The translations under genes and the position numbers were made by a program. The notes beneath the pieces were generated by a model. It did not search any database. It saw only the letters and a program-made list of their open reading frames with translations, and was not told the DNA's origin. Positions 47,560 to 60,261 of a stretch of 64,000 nucleotides of DNA are shown here, piece after piece. Each line of letters starts with the position of its first letter. Position 1 is the stretch's first letter. This DNA comes from Argopecten irradians (Eukaryota; Mollusca; Bivalvia; Pectinida; Pectinidae). The stretch covers positions 38,647,338 through 38,711,337 of the forward strand of contig NC_091134.1 of NCBI RefSeq assembly GCF_041381155.1, read 5' to 3'.

Positions 47560-48240
47560 TGGCGCCCACCAAAGATTATATCTGACAATGGAAATAGGGA
47601 TCTTTTCTCTGTTTTTTTAACTTTAACAATCAAAATCCAATCCGCCATCTTGTTGAAATTTGAGAGTGATCCCTTGAGTACTTCCTGGGAAATAGTGGTA
47701 AAAAACTTCAACTATCACAATCCAAAATGGCTGTCTAACCGCCATCTTTTAACCGATCGGTCCTAACATGCAATGTGCGCAAGTAGGGTCATAAGGAAGC
47801 ATACATATGGAATTTGAGAATGATCCCTTTAGCACTTTTTGAAAAATAGCGGTAACAAACTTTTAACTATCAAAATCCATGATGTCTGCCTGGCGACCAT
47901 CTTGTTAACCGATGTGTCCGAAAACTGCAATATGCACAAATATGGGAAACATATATATGAAATTTGAGAACGATCCCTTCTGTACTTTCTGAGAAAAAGT
48001 GGTAACAAACTTTCACTATTAAAACCTGGCAGCCATCTTGTTGACTGACTGATCAGTCTCAAAATGCAATATGCACAACTAGGGCCTTAGGGGAACCTAC
48101 ATGTGAAATTTGAGAAAGATCCTATCAGCACTTTCTGTGAAAAAGCAATAACAAGAATTGTTAACGGACGAAAAGGCGGTCGGACGACAGACCACGGACG
48201 AAAAACGATTTGAATTGCCCACCATCTGATGCCGGTGGGC
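47560..48240. repeat. Tandem repeat, about 165 bp, four units
   Basis: Units share aatttgagaatgatcccttt, gcactttctgagaaaaag, ggtaacaaactttcactatc and gccatcttgttgacc. The block ends with a gacggacgaaaa-type head and gcccaccatctgatgccggt followed by gggct, a hairpin typical of the family end. Confidence 0.85.
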
Positions 48241-48318
48241 TTAAAAATATAATGAACAAAACTATTAATATTAATGTTATGTATTTAAGATATTGGTTTT
48301 AATGTAACTTAACCTCAC

Positions 48319-48507
48319 CAGCCTGTAGCCCACTAGCCACAGTATACTCGGTTGTACTGGATGTCGTGGTAAACAAAGCACCGATATCAACTCTCTGTAC
48401 CACGTAATACTGGATATCTCCTCGTGGTAGTGATGGAGCTGTCCAGGAGAGGGTGATAGATTGGTCAGTTGTGGCATGACAGGTAAGTGATGTAGGAGGA
48501 TCAGGGG
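48319..48507 (-). CDS. FN3 domain 4, N-terminal exon
   Basis: ACTTCCAG|CCCCTGA to CAGGCTG|GTGAGG. The frame reads PDPPTSLTCHATTDQSITLS, then WTAPSLPRGDIQYYVVQRV and TTEYTVASGLQAG. It holds the FN3 P-P...L...W-x-x-P core. Phases are 1 and 1. It is the intact paralogue used to interpret the disrupted exon at 26251/29718. Confidence 0.9.
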
Positions 48508-48747
48508 CTGGAAGTAAAAATGATATTCAACATGTTTACACCAAAAGTAATTAAAAATATATCAAAAAAAGTGATCTAGGAAAAAAATCAAAGGTTTGAA
48601 AATACAAATTTCCTATATTCAATATAGCCTATATAAGTTCTCTCCCTAAGTAACAACTAGTACATAGCAAGATATATACGATATATAAGTTAAGATATGT
48701 AGTGTTGTTTACAATATATAACAGTATAAACATATTATAATTATCAA

Positions 48748-49222
48748 ATTTGTTTGTTTGTTTGTTTGATTTATTAACGTCCTATAAACAGCTATGGTCA
48801 TGTAAGGACGGCCTCCTATGTATGCGGTGTGTTGGGTGTATGTTGTGCGAGGTGAGTGTACTGGGAGACTGCGGTATGTTCGTGTTGTGTCTTCTTGTAT
48901 AGTGGAACTGTTGCCCTTTTTATAGTGCTATATCACTGAAGCATGTCGCCGAAGACACCAAGCAACACACCCCACCCGGTCACATTATACTGACAACGGG
49001 CGAACCAGTCGTCCCACTCCCTGTATGCTGAGCGCTAAGCAGGAGCAGAAACTACCACTTTTATAGACTTTGGTGTGTCTCGGCCAGGGGACAGAACCCA
49101 GAGCCTTCCTCACAGGGGCGAACGCTCAACTCAAGGCCAAAAGTGAGGCGGTGCCAAGTGAGGCATTAGGAAAGATAAAGTCAGTTAGGAAGAAGAGAAA
49201 AGATAAGATCCTAAATATCAAA
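48748..49222 (-). mobile_element. SINE-like retroposon, copy on the minus strand
   Basis: Tail (tttgtttgtttgtttgattt) at the left, head missing at the right (ends gataagatcctaaat). Blocks ctgagcgctaagcaggagc and gtgtgtctcggccaggggac match copies 1-3 in reverse complement. Confidence 0.8.
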
Positions 49223-49789
49223 AATGATGTCACCATATTCAAGTATGGGTCTTATATAAGCATTATATATTGTGATGAATGTTTTGCGACTCATTATTTA
49301 ACAGACTCAAGTAAGTTAATACGCTTACTTGCTTTATTATAGATAAAATTTATATGATGAAGCCACTTACCAACTTCAGAGAAGAAAACACCAAGATGTT
49401 TATGATTAGATACATTTTCCACAGTTTCAGTTTAAAAAGCAATATCAGAAATGATAATATTTCTTTTCCGACTAAAAGTTACAGATTCTGTTTTTGAAGG
49501 ATTAAACTTTATATATCCCATTTCTTTGACCATACATTTACATTTTCTAAGTCATTAGATAGACTAGTAGCTGTTTCTAGCGGAGTAGTATCTATTACTT
49601 TAAAAAGAGATGTATCATCAGCAAAAAGTCACTTTTCATTTGTTATACCTTCAGTTATATCATTTATATAAATATAAATTTCCTATATTTGATAGGTAAT
49701 GCAAATAATTCCAAATAATAAAACAGTTTCAGAAAAAAAATATATAATTGATTAATTACATGCTTGTACATATTAGAGATGCTGAAGAT

Positions 49790-50352
49790 TATGGATTCTG
49801 TATCACGTACTTACTTTTGGACACTGACCTGAAGGTAGCCACCAGAGGATCACTCCTCTCACTACCACTGACTGTGGTAATAGAGATGTTGTTGTCCATC
49901 TATTACACCTGTACTGTAGGTTATAGATTCTGTATCATGTACTTACTTTTGGACACTGTCCTGAAGGTAGCCACCAGAGGATCACTCCTCTCACTACCAC
50001 TGACTGTGGTAATAGAGATGTTGTACCTCTGTCCATCTATTACACCTGTACTGTAGGTTATAGACTCTGTATCATGTACTTACTTTTGGACACTGTCCTG
50101 AAGGTAGCCACCAGAGGACCACTCCTCTCACTACCATTGACTGTGGTAATAGAGATGTTGTACCTATGTCCATCTATTACACCTGTACTGTAGGTTACAG
50201 ATTCTGTATCATGTACTTACTTTTGGACACTGTCCTGAAGGTAGCCACCAGAGGATCACTCCTCTCACTACCACTGACTGTGGTAATAGAGATGTTGTTG
50301 TCCATCTATTACACCTGTACTGTAGGTTATATATTCTGTATCATGTACTTAC
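49790..50352 (-). repeat. Donor-spanning tandem array next to FN3 domain 3
   Basis: Four extra copies of a 137-bp unit (two lack 5 bases, 132 bp) follow the exon at 50353-50614. Each contains the last ~125 bases of that exon (in the gene sense: SITYSTGVIDGQRYNISITT, VSGSERSDPLVATFRTVSK), the donor GTAAGT and a few intron bases. acttacttttggac occurs at 49809, 49941, 50078, 50215 and 50347. The unit length is not a multiple of three. Confidence 0.9.
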
Positions 50353-50614
50353 TTTTGGACACTGTCCTGAAGGTAGCCACCAGAGGATCACTCCTCTTAC
50401 TACCACTGACTGTGGTTAATAGAGATGTTGTACCTCTGTCCATCTGTAACACCTGAACTGTAAATTATATATTCTGTTGCTGTAGTGGTGGGGGTAAGTG
50501 ATGGTGTAGTGATAACGTCATAACTAGTTTTGATGCCACTAGGTAGAGTCCAGATTAGCACTATTGTTGGACCATCAACATCTGTTGCTAAAAATGATGT
50601 CGGTGTTGCTGGCA
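50353..50614 (-). CDS. FN3 domain 3, single exon with a one-base insertion
   Basis: ATTGTAG|TGCCAGC to CCAAAA|GTAAGT. The frame reads PATPTSFLATDVDGPTIVLI, then WTLPSG and YSSGVTDGQRYNIS, and then shifts to a stop because of an extra base near 50416 (ggttaat; all four tandem copies have ggtaat). Without that base the exon is 261 nt, phase 1 to 1, and fits the next exon. The insertion may be real or an assembly error. Confidence 0.8.
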
Positions 50615-51051
50615 CTACAATCAATAGTTTATATATAAGTGTTTTATAAAAAACACCTGGTATACAGGAGAATAGTTAAACTGGAGACACTTTGACTGTT
50701 GAATGAAAATACAAAAACCTCTACAAATCTAATATAATGTGATAAAGTCTTGCATTTGTTATCTGTTCTGTTTAAAATTCCAGTATGTCTATCATTATCA
50801 TCTACATCTTTCAAAACTAAGATTTTCGTTATTTCCAACATTATAAATAAAACATGTAATGAAGGAATTAGACCCTGTTTTAACTAGCGATATCTTGCAT
50901 GCTTATATATCACATCTGAGGTATACTTGAACATAACTAAGTTGTTAAAAAGTGTCTATGCATCTAGCCTAACTAATGTAATAATGTTGACTCTTAGATT
51001 ATTATGCTGCTTGTATTTTAGTAAATTATGCAAAAATGTACATTTCAGTTT

Positions 51052-51322
51052 CACAGGGGGCCAACTCAATGAAATGGATTTTGTCATTCATTTTTGTATT
51101 TGGAGGATGGACTGATGAGTATATATGACAGTCATGTGATTTTTTTCAATAAATACGAGATTTGAAAAATTATTTAAAAAATCGGGATATTTACTTTAAT
51201 AATTTTTCAAATCTCGTATTTATTGAAAAAAATCACATGACTGTCATATATAATCATCAGTCCATCCTCCAAATACAAAAAATGTTTGACAACATCCATT
51301 TTCATTGAGTTGGTCCCCTGTG
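51052..51322. repeat. 271-bp near-perfect palindrome
   Basis: The left arm cacagggggccaactcaatg ... ttggaggatggactgatgag ... aatacgagatttgaaaaatt (51052-51170) is repeated in reverse complement at 51200-51322. The loop is about 30 bp. Few mismatches, so the arms are young or maintained. Confidence 0.85.
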
Positions 51323-52275
51323 TTCAGTTTAGCAAATCCACAGGGTTCCGTACATATTTCTGTAACCAAATAACATTGCCACTATGTTTACCTGTGCATC
51401 TGTAGATACAAGGAGCGCTTATTTATACGGATTCGGCTTTACAAAACCATACACTTTTTACCTAGTCATGTCAATGGTGGTTGTAAATCATATCATGCTA
51501 AAATATACAAACAACACAATGCTTTACGAGTCAATATTATTACTTATGGTTAGGTCCAATGCATAGACACTTTTTATTAAGTAATTAATATTCAAATACG
51601 CCTAAGAAGTATTATATAGAGAACAACTAACTAAATGAAAAAAAGACATTCGAAATGGCATGTGTGTATACAAGATTGAGCCTAGGATAGAATTTTAACC
51701 CGGCCGCTGATTGGCTGGCTAATTACGAATTTCAAAAGTAAAAGTGTTTTCTGGCAGGTAATTATTCTTAGATAACTATGATATGAATTTGGAAATTCAA
51801 ATTGAGATATAGGTTCGAAATATCAATTTTGATAATGAATAGGTAAAAACATTATAATTTCAGGATTTTTTAGTGCAAAATACGCCTAACTTAAACATGG
51901 CTACCCTGGTTGGAGTTTGAGCTGAAGTACCAAAAATTTTTTTTTCGATCTAGTGTTTTTTTGAGAACCTAGACTTTAATTATAGAGCACAATAGCTAAC
52001 AAATATTCCTTATTATCCTTATTGTTCCTAATATCACAGGGTCTAAAACCTTAAGGTAAGAATATAAGTCATAATCGTAGTTGTCGCGATATAAAATCTA
52101 AATATGGGTGATGAACATGACTTACACCACATGACCTTTATATCATATGTTGGGGACATAAAAATGTTTTGTTACAGTGAAACATATATCTTTGTTTTGA
52201 TGCAATCACATTTTAGTTAGAGCATTGACGAATTTTCACATTCACACTTGTTTTTGTTTTACCAGATTTACAGTA

Positions 52276-52707
52276 TACAGTAAAACCCCGTTATATTGCT
52301 ATCCCGCTTAGTATCACCCTGAATGTATTCAGAACGGATTTCCCTCCATGTAAGTACACCCGCTATATACCGCCAAACTCGATATGTTTTCCAATTGAAG
52401 GTTGTACTCAATAGAGTGTGGCACTTGTGAGTAATTATACACCCAATGGAATTTATCTCTATGCCGAACAAGTGCGTCTCATCATTCTATAACACAAGAG
52501 AAGTTTTTCGCTGATTAACCCAAAATTTGGAATCTAAAACAATGTCTTCTAGTAAAATCATAAGAAGTCTAGAAGATTCCTTACAATGTAAAATTTCTAT
52601 AAAATTCATGCTTGCATATTCTTGGCAGGATTATACAAAAGACACACAAGACACATCTTTAAAATTATCCCTGAAAATAGGTGGTGGAGATTTAACGGGG
52701 ATTTTTT
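52276..52707. mobile_element. Possible pogo/Tigger-like remnant
   Basis: cagtaaaaccccgttatatt at the left and ttaacggggatttttttag at the right look like inverted ends of about 16 bp. Between them a plus-strand stretch encodes ISIKFMLAYSWQDYTKDT, which resembles the W-x-x-V-T-x-x-T helix of pogo/CENP-B-type proteins. Weak; termini uncertain. Confidence 0.4.
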
Positions 52708-53284
52708 TAGTATTTCGTCTTGAACGCTATAGTATATGGTACTAAATGATAGAAAGTTGACAAATATCATAACTCAAAGTTAACTTAAAGGCTATTAGAA
52801 CTGGGGAACTGAAGCTAACATTATGTCAGATGTCAGTATTACTTGTACATGTAACATGATTCTGAAATTAGATTTCCTACCATCTTAACGGTCATCTTAG
52901 TGTTAACTCGTTGTATATTATTATGACCACTGGATTTCACCAGGATTATATAATTAAGACTTTGTTATAAAGGATCTCGAAAGTATTGTTTCCAGCAAAC
53001 TACTAGAAGATCATTATTTTTTGTATGTTAACTTATCCTACTTAAGCCTCGTCCGTAGAGTAAATCAGAGTCAATGTCCATAATGTTTATCTTCTATCTG
53101 ATTCTGATAATTCTACCAAAGTTGTATTTTATAGCATAATTGACCCACTGCCTGGCGGAAAACCTGAGACTCCAGGGTCATACAATGTATTTGACCTCCT
53201 CTGATTTTACTACTTACAAACCTTTGTTGAAGCTATTGTCCCCACAAGGCTGACAGATATTTGTTTTTTTGTGTTTTTTTTTAT

Positions 53285-53455
53285 TAAATAGCATCATATT
53301 AACAGCCAGGCTCAGGTAAAGACGGCCTCCCATGTATGCAGTGTGTAGCGAGTATGAAGTGCGAGGTGTGTGTTTTTGGAGATTGCGGTATGTTCGTGTT
53401 GTGTGTTCTTGTATAGTAGTACTGTTGCCCTTTTTATAGTGCTATATCACAGGAA
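53285..53455 (-). mobile_element. SINE-like 3' fragment on the minus strand
   Basis: aagacggcctcccatgtatg, gcgaggtgtgtgtt, gcggtatgttcgtgttgtgt and ctttttatagtgctatatca match the SINE-like tail half in reverse complement. Confidence 0.75.
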
Positions 53456-53523
53456 ATATATATTAATTTGAACTCTCTGGTGTAAGACACATGTTATTTA
53501 TCTCCTGTGATTACATTACTTAC

Positions 53524-53818
53524 ATAGTTATTGGAGAAGTAGATACTTGTGTACTCTGATCCTGATTACGAAGACTGCCAGACTCCACCGAGCTGACAGA
53601 GAAGGTAAAGGTCTGTCCTGGTGTAAACCCCACCAACTGTACAGCCGTGGTCAGCTGGGCATCGTAGAATGAGTTACCGTTGATAATTGTAGCAGGACTC
53701 CAGGACACACGGTAGCTGTTGACCTGGTCAGTGTATTCTGTAGGAGGTGTCCAGCTGATGTTGACCGTGTCTGTTCCTACCTTTACCAGTGTAATGCCAG
53801 TCACTGCCAGTGTAGACA
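53524..53818 (-). CDS. FN3 domain 2, single exon
   Basis: ATTGACAG|TGTCTAC to TAACTAT|GTAAGT. The frame reads STLAVTGITLVKVGTDTVNI, SWTPPTEYTDQVNSYRVSW, then AVQLVGFTPGQTFTFSVSSV. It is a complete FN3 domain with the SW..P core and L...P-G-x-x-Y/F-x-F-x-V. It starts in phase 1, matching the EGF exon. It ends in phase 2, while the next recognised exon starts in phase 1, so an exon or a base is missing. Confidence 0.85.
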
Positions 53819-53829
53819 CTGTCAATTCA

Positions 53830-55120
53830 TAAAGATAATATTTACTAAATAAAATGAACCAAAACTTGTTAGCCGGTAGAATAAAATATCTTTAATCACT
53901 ACAGTTATGTCAACTATATTATCACAATGTCATGTTCTGTGTCACCATGTCGATACTTCCTCTTCACATAATATGTCTAAAACTATTTTCGCATTTCTCA
54001 AATAGCATTTGATAATATTGATATTAAACAGTATGTTAAGTTCGACCAAAATATTATTTTGATAGTCCTAGTAAGTTTTTACTCTCAAACCTTAATGTTT
54101 CAAATAGACCTGTCCACGTCAATAAATCTGCATGAATATTTTTTTTGTTTTTGTGTATCGTTTGTTTTTTCGCACAAGTGCCAGGGTAAGAAAAACCTCA
54201 TTGTGACATCACAATGGTTATATGAAGTTAAATAGCGCAATAACGGCCAAAACCGGGAGCCAAAATTTAAAAGTAATGTTTAAAAATGCTCTCATAGACA
54301 ATCTGATATATAGATACATATATGAAGGATAGAGATCATTCAACCTCCGAGTCACTAAATAAGGTAAAACTGTCAGCAAAGCTTCGAGTTTGGACTTATT
54401 TAGAAACACATTGAATTGGATGGAGTATTCCTGCTCATCAGCGGACCAATTCTTGCCAGGTACCATTTCCCGCCATCGCATGTGTATTTGTCTGATTGCA
54501 CACGGATTTTCAAACAATATTTTGTAGATAGAAACGCGCATGGTAGCGTCTTTTACTAGAATATGACTTTATTTATGAATATTCGTGTATAACCAAACAT
54601 ACGATTGCGACAATTGGTACTTGGCGAGAATTGGTTGCTAGCAGGGATATTTTACCCAATGTGTTACTAAATTAGTTCAAACCCGAAGTATCTTTCATAC
54701 TCTCATAACAAAACAACTTCTCGGGGACTAAATTTCGCAATTTTCATTTCGAAACAAGTCCAGAAGATTAAATAAAATTTGTGGATTGAAATATTGAATG
54801 GAAATTGCTATCTATAAATATCACGTAGGTGTGAATTACAGAGATACACTTTCGCAAATTTACTTGGATCGCAAAATTCGCGAAAGTAAATTGCACGCGA
54901 AAGAAAGTTGGTTTACAGTAAATCCATTCCGAAATGTCATATTCCAAAATCATTTTATCTAAGTCAGAATAATATCAACAATCCTATAATTTTGCGTTTA
55001 AAATAAATTAACTGACACTGAGCGGAGTATAAAGCTACAATTGTATCAATATACAGTAGAATATAAAGCACGAACTATTTCAGACAATGATAATCACTAT
55101 TTAGTATAATTTTGTACATA
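53830..55120. other. No gene seen
   Basis: AT-rich intron of the FN3 gene. Minus-strand open stretches here show no family motif or paired splice sites I would support. Confidence 0.5.
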
Positions 55121-55121
55121 C

Positions 55122-55280
55122 TTGTGACACACATTCCCCCGGCAGTAGAATATCCATTGCTGTCGAAGTAGCCTGATATACATCTACAGACGGTGGTAGT
55201 TCCACCATCATCCTGGACACATTCAGAATTGGAGTCAGCACAGTTTATACCAACACCACAACCAACAGTGAGACCAGCAT
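55122..55280 (-). CDS. EGF-like exon
   Basis: TTTCCAG|ATGCTGG to GTCACAA|GTATGT. The frame reads AGLTVGCGVGINCADSNSEC, then VQDDGGTTTVCRCISGYF and GGMCVT. Six Cys in the order C-x5-C-x6-C-x10-C-x-C-x13-16-C fit an EGF fold. The C-x-C-x(2)-G-Y/F signature is present. Phases are 1 and 1 (159 nt). Confidence 0.85.
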
Positions 55281-55902
55281 CTGGAAAAAAGGTGTATTGC
55301 AAAATTTGTTAAAATCTATCAAATTGAAAAAAAGAAAGGTAACATGTTGTGTGTGAATTCTGCCAATATGCCCATAAAATCTGGGCCTGGTTATCAAGAT
55401 GATTTTGTAAAACTAAAAACATGTTTGATATTACATCATTTCCTTTTCAATCAACTTATAGTTGCATGCATCAATAATGGTTATGTATCATGGGATATCT
55501 TCCGCCATAAGGACATCATTTGTTTTGCTCTTTTAGAATATTTCAATTATCCAAGGGATCTGCAATCCGATTGTATCACATTCATTGACATAAGCAGTAC
55601 AATAACCCAATAAGCCAGATTTTGTTTCTTTCCATATTCTACTGAGGAATTAAACATTTGTAAATTCTATGTACGTAATACACCAATTCATTCATAATAT
55701 GTAAGCATTGCAACTAACCTATATTGCGTATGGCCATGTACACTTTTCAACACAATAGCCCACAATTACTATCAAATTAATTAACACCAAAGCAAGACAG
55801 TTTTTAGCTCGGCCATGCTTAGCTAATGCCATGATACAGTTGATCTCATATAGTAATACTTGCAAATAAGAGTTTCTATTGGCCATGAAATAAAGAACTT
55901 AC

Positions 55903-55935
55903 TGATAGTACCACAGGGCTGACTCAGCTCAGCCT
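55903..55935 (-). CDS. 33-nt micro-exon preceding the EGF exon
   Basis: ATCCTAG|AGGCTGA to CTATCA|GTAAGT. The frame reads AELSQPCGTI and joins in phase 1 to the EGF exon as ...CGTINAGLTVG. Supported by consensus splice sites and phase on both sides. Confidence 0.65.
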
Positions 55936-56089
55936 CTAGGATAGCAAACAACAAACAGGGAGAATAATTTAAAGATGGCTAAGACTTGCACGATACGCTA
56001 ATGAATATCGAATACAAGAGACTCAGAAGGCCTATATCACTCACTTGGTTTATTTAGTAATTATCATAAAACCTCTTGCAATTTGAAAT

Positions 56090-56440
56090 AGCAAAATTAA
56101 TCCTTTTGGCCCACTATTTGTACAATTTTGAATCCCCTTCCCATATTAATTGCTACAAATGCAATATGAGTGTTATCCAATTATCAGTTTCAGAGAAGAA
56201 GTTGTTTATATGGAAACAGCCAAATTGACCCATTTTGGCCCACGCACCTCAGGCCCACAGGGGGTCAGCCAAACCATTTGTACAATTTTTAGTATTATTA
56301 ACCCATAACAATGCTACCCGTCAACTTTTCTTAAATTCCGACCGGCGGTTATGAAGAAGACGATTGTTGATGGACGGATGGACGGACGCCACAGTATCAG
56401 ATATTAAGCTCACATTGGTCCTTCGGACCAGGTGAGCTAT
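56090..56440. repeat. Dispersed repeat ending ggaccaggtgagct
   Basis: ggcccacgcacctcaggccc, a gatggacggatggacggacg tract and ctcacattggtccttcggac followed by caggtgagc mark a diverged copy of the 'agctcacctgg' family. From 56441 to 59240 no gene, RNA or clear repeat was recognised. Confidence 0.6.
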
Positions 56441-59239
56441 TCAGTTAAGTCATCCAACACATATATTGACACACATTTAACTTATTTTCAAGAATCATTA
56501 TTTGTCAGGTTGCAATATAATTCTAATTTCTAGCTTGTTCATAACATCCTTTAATTGCTATAGACCAATCAATATTAATTTGTATTTTTTTGAGAATTTC
56601 AAACATAACTATATCAAATAAGCTGGGTTTTCCGCATTAAAACGAAATATCGTAATAAGTAATTCCGGACCCAATTTTAGTGAAAAATTGCATCAAAATA
56701 GTCATGTTTTCTTTTATTCTGAAAAAATGATCTCATGAATAATTGATTTTTTAGAATTTCCATGAAAATTGACCTATTTGCAATAAGAAAAGCCAATAAA
56801 AAACTATACCTCACCGCATTATTTTTCAAAATATGACCGATTCGCTTTCTAATACCCCTTAAATTTTGGCCTGAAAACGTTTTAAAAAAGCGAATCCCTA
56901 GCTAGCACATTTCAATGCTTTTTTATTCATTTACCCTTGTTAATTTTCTATATTTATTGAATATTATTGGAGCCTACAAGATAACACAATAATTACATAT
57001 CTTAATGATTTCATTTATCTATCATATATAAAATATAACAAACCAGTTTGCAAGCTACATGTATGTCTGACCTCAAACTTTCAAAAAGAGTCTAATTCAG
57101 TAAGAAATATATAAGTTTTTTTGCTCTGTGTGATACTGTATTCAAATGGATTAGTTTCCGTAATAGCATCTTTCATATCCTAAGTAAACATTTTAACAAA
57201 AAATAAAATGAAAGTATGTTCCAGCAATTTTAATTCCGTATATTGTGTCCGTTTCCGGACGAAAATTAGTATACCGGTATGTTACGATTCGTATGTATCG
57301 AAGCTCAAAACTCGAATGTTTGCATTCAAAACACCACTAACTTCCTTTCAGCATTGATATAAATGTACTGTGGTAATTAAGTTCTATCCTGCAAAAACAT
57401 AGGTACATAGTATGACGGTCATTCTGATGTTCAGTTACTAGGCCCAACTGATTCGAAGTTTTTCGTTTTGGGTCTCCGTCAAACCCATGTGTATTCCATG
57501 TGATTGTTTAGCGACCTATGATTCTTGGAATTACTTCATGCACGAATCTTCAAAATTATACTATATTTACCGGTTAGCACACAGTTCACACCTTTAGATT
57601 GGTACACGTCAAGTAAACACTCGGAAAGCTGGCAGACGAAATATTTACGGATAATAATGTAAAGGTGGGTACGGAGAAATAAAATATGTTTGCCGGGATC
57701 CGGAAAGCGACGTTACAAACGTATGACGTCACAGAAGGGACGATCTATGTTAATTGTTAATTATTGAGTAAAAATAACTTTAATCGTTTTAATACTTCAA
57801 ATTACATGAAATGCATTTTTTAAATATGAGTTGCTTCCCCTGCGCCAGTTTGAAAGTTGATGACGCGGCGAAAGTCAAACGTAACAATATTCAAGCGTTT
57901 TATAGACTGTGATTATAAACAAATGGAGGTGTTCGTACCTACAGATCAATCTTCACTCTACAATCAATTTATCGGCATAACTTTTAAGTTATTATCTCAG
58001 CGAGAATGCACAGATGATCAAGGAGATTGTGCTTAAAATGTTTGATGAATGTTTGTGTCACTCTTGTTTGTGATGCTTTCAATATACAGACTGTCTGTTG
58101 TCGTATTGAGGTAGGCCTACTGTGCACGTAGCAATGTCGAAATTATTGTTGATTTATGAATTATTCATTATTATTCTGCAGGTTCCTTATAGATATCTAC
58201 AGTATATTTGAAAATTCTTGAAAGAAATACATAGATAAATATGTAGCCTAGGCCAATTATTTTAAAAGTGGCGATTGTTTGTTACCATTCGCGCCAGTAT
58301 GATTTAAGTTTGATTTCAGATTCTTGACCAAACAAATAGGAAACAAAGAATTAATAAAGCAAATAAATGGTCCTCGATGCGATAAATTCGTTATATAGTC
58401 AGTTACTGACCCCTATAAAGGCATAGAGGGTCAGTAAGAAGTATAGGAGACTATATAACTAATATCAATGACATTTAATGACAGATTTCTGGTACAGGAT
58501 AATCTATTCTCTACACCAGACTCCAATTCAGATTTGAAAGCTTTCATCAAAAGAGTTTAGATATTGAAATTTTTAAAAATGGATCATAAATAAATCAAAG
58601 TGATATAAAGATTAAACCATGGAGATTTAAAAAATAACGGTATTTAAGTCTCTGGATGAAAAGTATTAAGTTTACTGCATTTTAGAATTTTAGCCAACAA
58701 CTGATTTATACACTATATACTATGAATGATTTTTACCGAATCTGACACGTGTTCACAACTTTTGTTGTGTATAATCAAACTTGGTCTACATTGGGAGATA
58801 GTAACTTACTCACTAAAAGTTTTCAAAATACGTCCAATGCCATAAAAACTACAAGGAAATAAACGCTTGGATTTACTTGCTATGGAAACGTCGTATCTTT
58901 GATGTAAACTACGTGACAGATAGTTGATTCGCAAGTGGCCCTATAAGGAGTATTTCTGACAGCTACATACGATACATGGTCTTTTCGAATATTCAAATAA
59001 AGTTTATCTATTCAAATCAAATTTGAATAGTGGTTGACATCCCTAATGTGCTACAACCAACATACGAAACAAAAAGAACTCAATAGCTGCTGGTTTTTTT
59101 TAATATCTACCATGTATGTGTTTTTTTTGTTTTGTTCTGCAGTGTAGTCCAGGACCCAATTTTTCGAAACAACAAACAGATAACAAGAAGATCAATAAAA
59201 ATGTTATCAAATATGAAAAAAAATGAATAAAATAAAAAA

Positions 59240-59995
59240 AGATCGTTTAACAACATTAGTCGTCCGCTTCCGTCCGTCTCGTCCGTCTGTCCGTTAAACT
59301 AATTCAAGCATTGACGCCACAAACATCCTTACTTGTGGTGACAACGCCAGCTACTAGTTCATAGAATCATGGATCAGCCACAAACATCCTTGGGGAAGGG
59401 GGAACAGAATCTTGTATAAATTCGATAAATATCAATCAGTAATACAAATTAATCCTTAGGTACAACAATCAGAACTTATCACATAAACCATTATTGCAGG
59501 ACCAGGCACTATAAAGGCCCAATAGAAGAATTATAATGATCTCAATTAATCCTATGATTTAAATCAGGGCACTAATAATCTAGAGTTTTCAAATATGATG
59601 TACAAATTTGTCCTGCCATCCAGGGGGAACACAATGTATAATTTTTTAATTCCTCTGACCCCCAACAGGAGGTCATGTTATGGATTCCCAATAATTACAT
59701 ATTTAAAATAGATTTAAATTACATAATTGACATCCGTACTTGTACTAGATTATATCATTGTCATTGTAAACAAATTTTATATCACAAACATACAGGTTAA
59801 ATGGAAAACAGACAAACAAAATTTCTTGTAAAATAAATTAATTGGTGTACACACACCAAAGGAAGGTCACCTCAATAACCAATTTTTGTTAAAATCACAG
59901 GTAAATATTAAACCAATTACTTACAGAAAAGTACAACAATCCAGTATCAAACAACATGACTTGCTTTACAAACCAGGTGAGCAATACAAGTCATA
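59240..59995. repeat. Diverged 'agctcacctgg' family copy
   Basis: It starts with a tccgtccgtctcgtccgtctg tract, contains gccacaaacatccttgggga as in 41406-42076, and ends at aaaccaggtgagcaatacaa. Many small indels relative to the other copy. Confidence 0.6.
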
Positions 59996-60261
59996 TTAAC
60001 TTACACAACTTACTTGAGGTATCACCATGTTGTTTTATAAAAATACACCACTTCCTTTAACCAGTGTACACCACAATATTACAACTTAATTCGAAACTTA
60101 TAATAACAATACACAACATGGGTATCACACAAACATGTTATAAAACAGATATGATAACTAATTACTTTGTAATAAATTTCCACCAGGTGTATATAAACAA
60201 AAACAATTTACTTGTGGTACAACATTATCAGGTTAAACTAATTCACAAGCAGGGACTTATG

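Noticed and set aside
49748-50456. Plus-strand ORFs repeating YYTCTVGYRFCIMYLLLDTV
   Set aside because: They are antisense to the duplicated FN3 exon ends; the minus-strand reading has FN3 motifs and splice donors.
54218-54541. 107-codon minus-strand ORF
   Set aside because: No recognised domain, no phase-matched splice sites, and it lies in an AT-rich intron of the FN3 gene.
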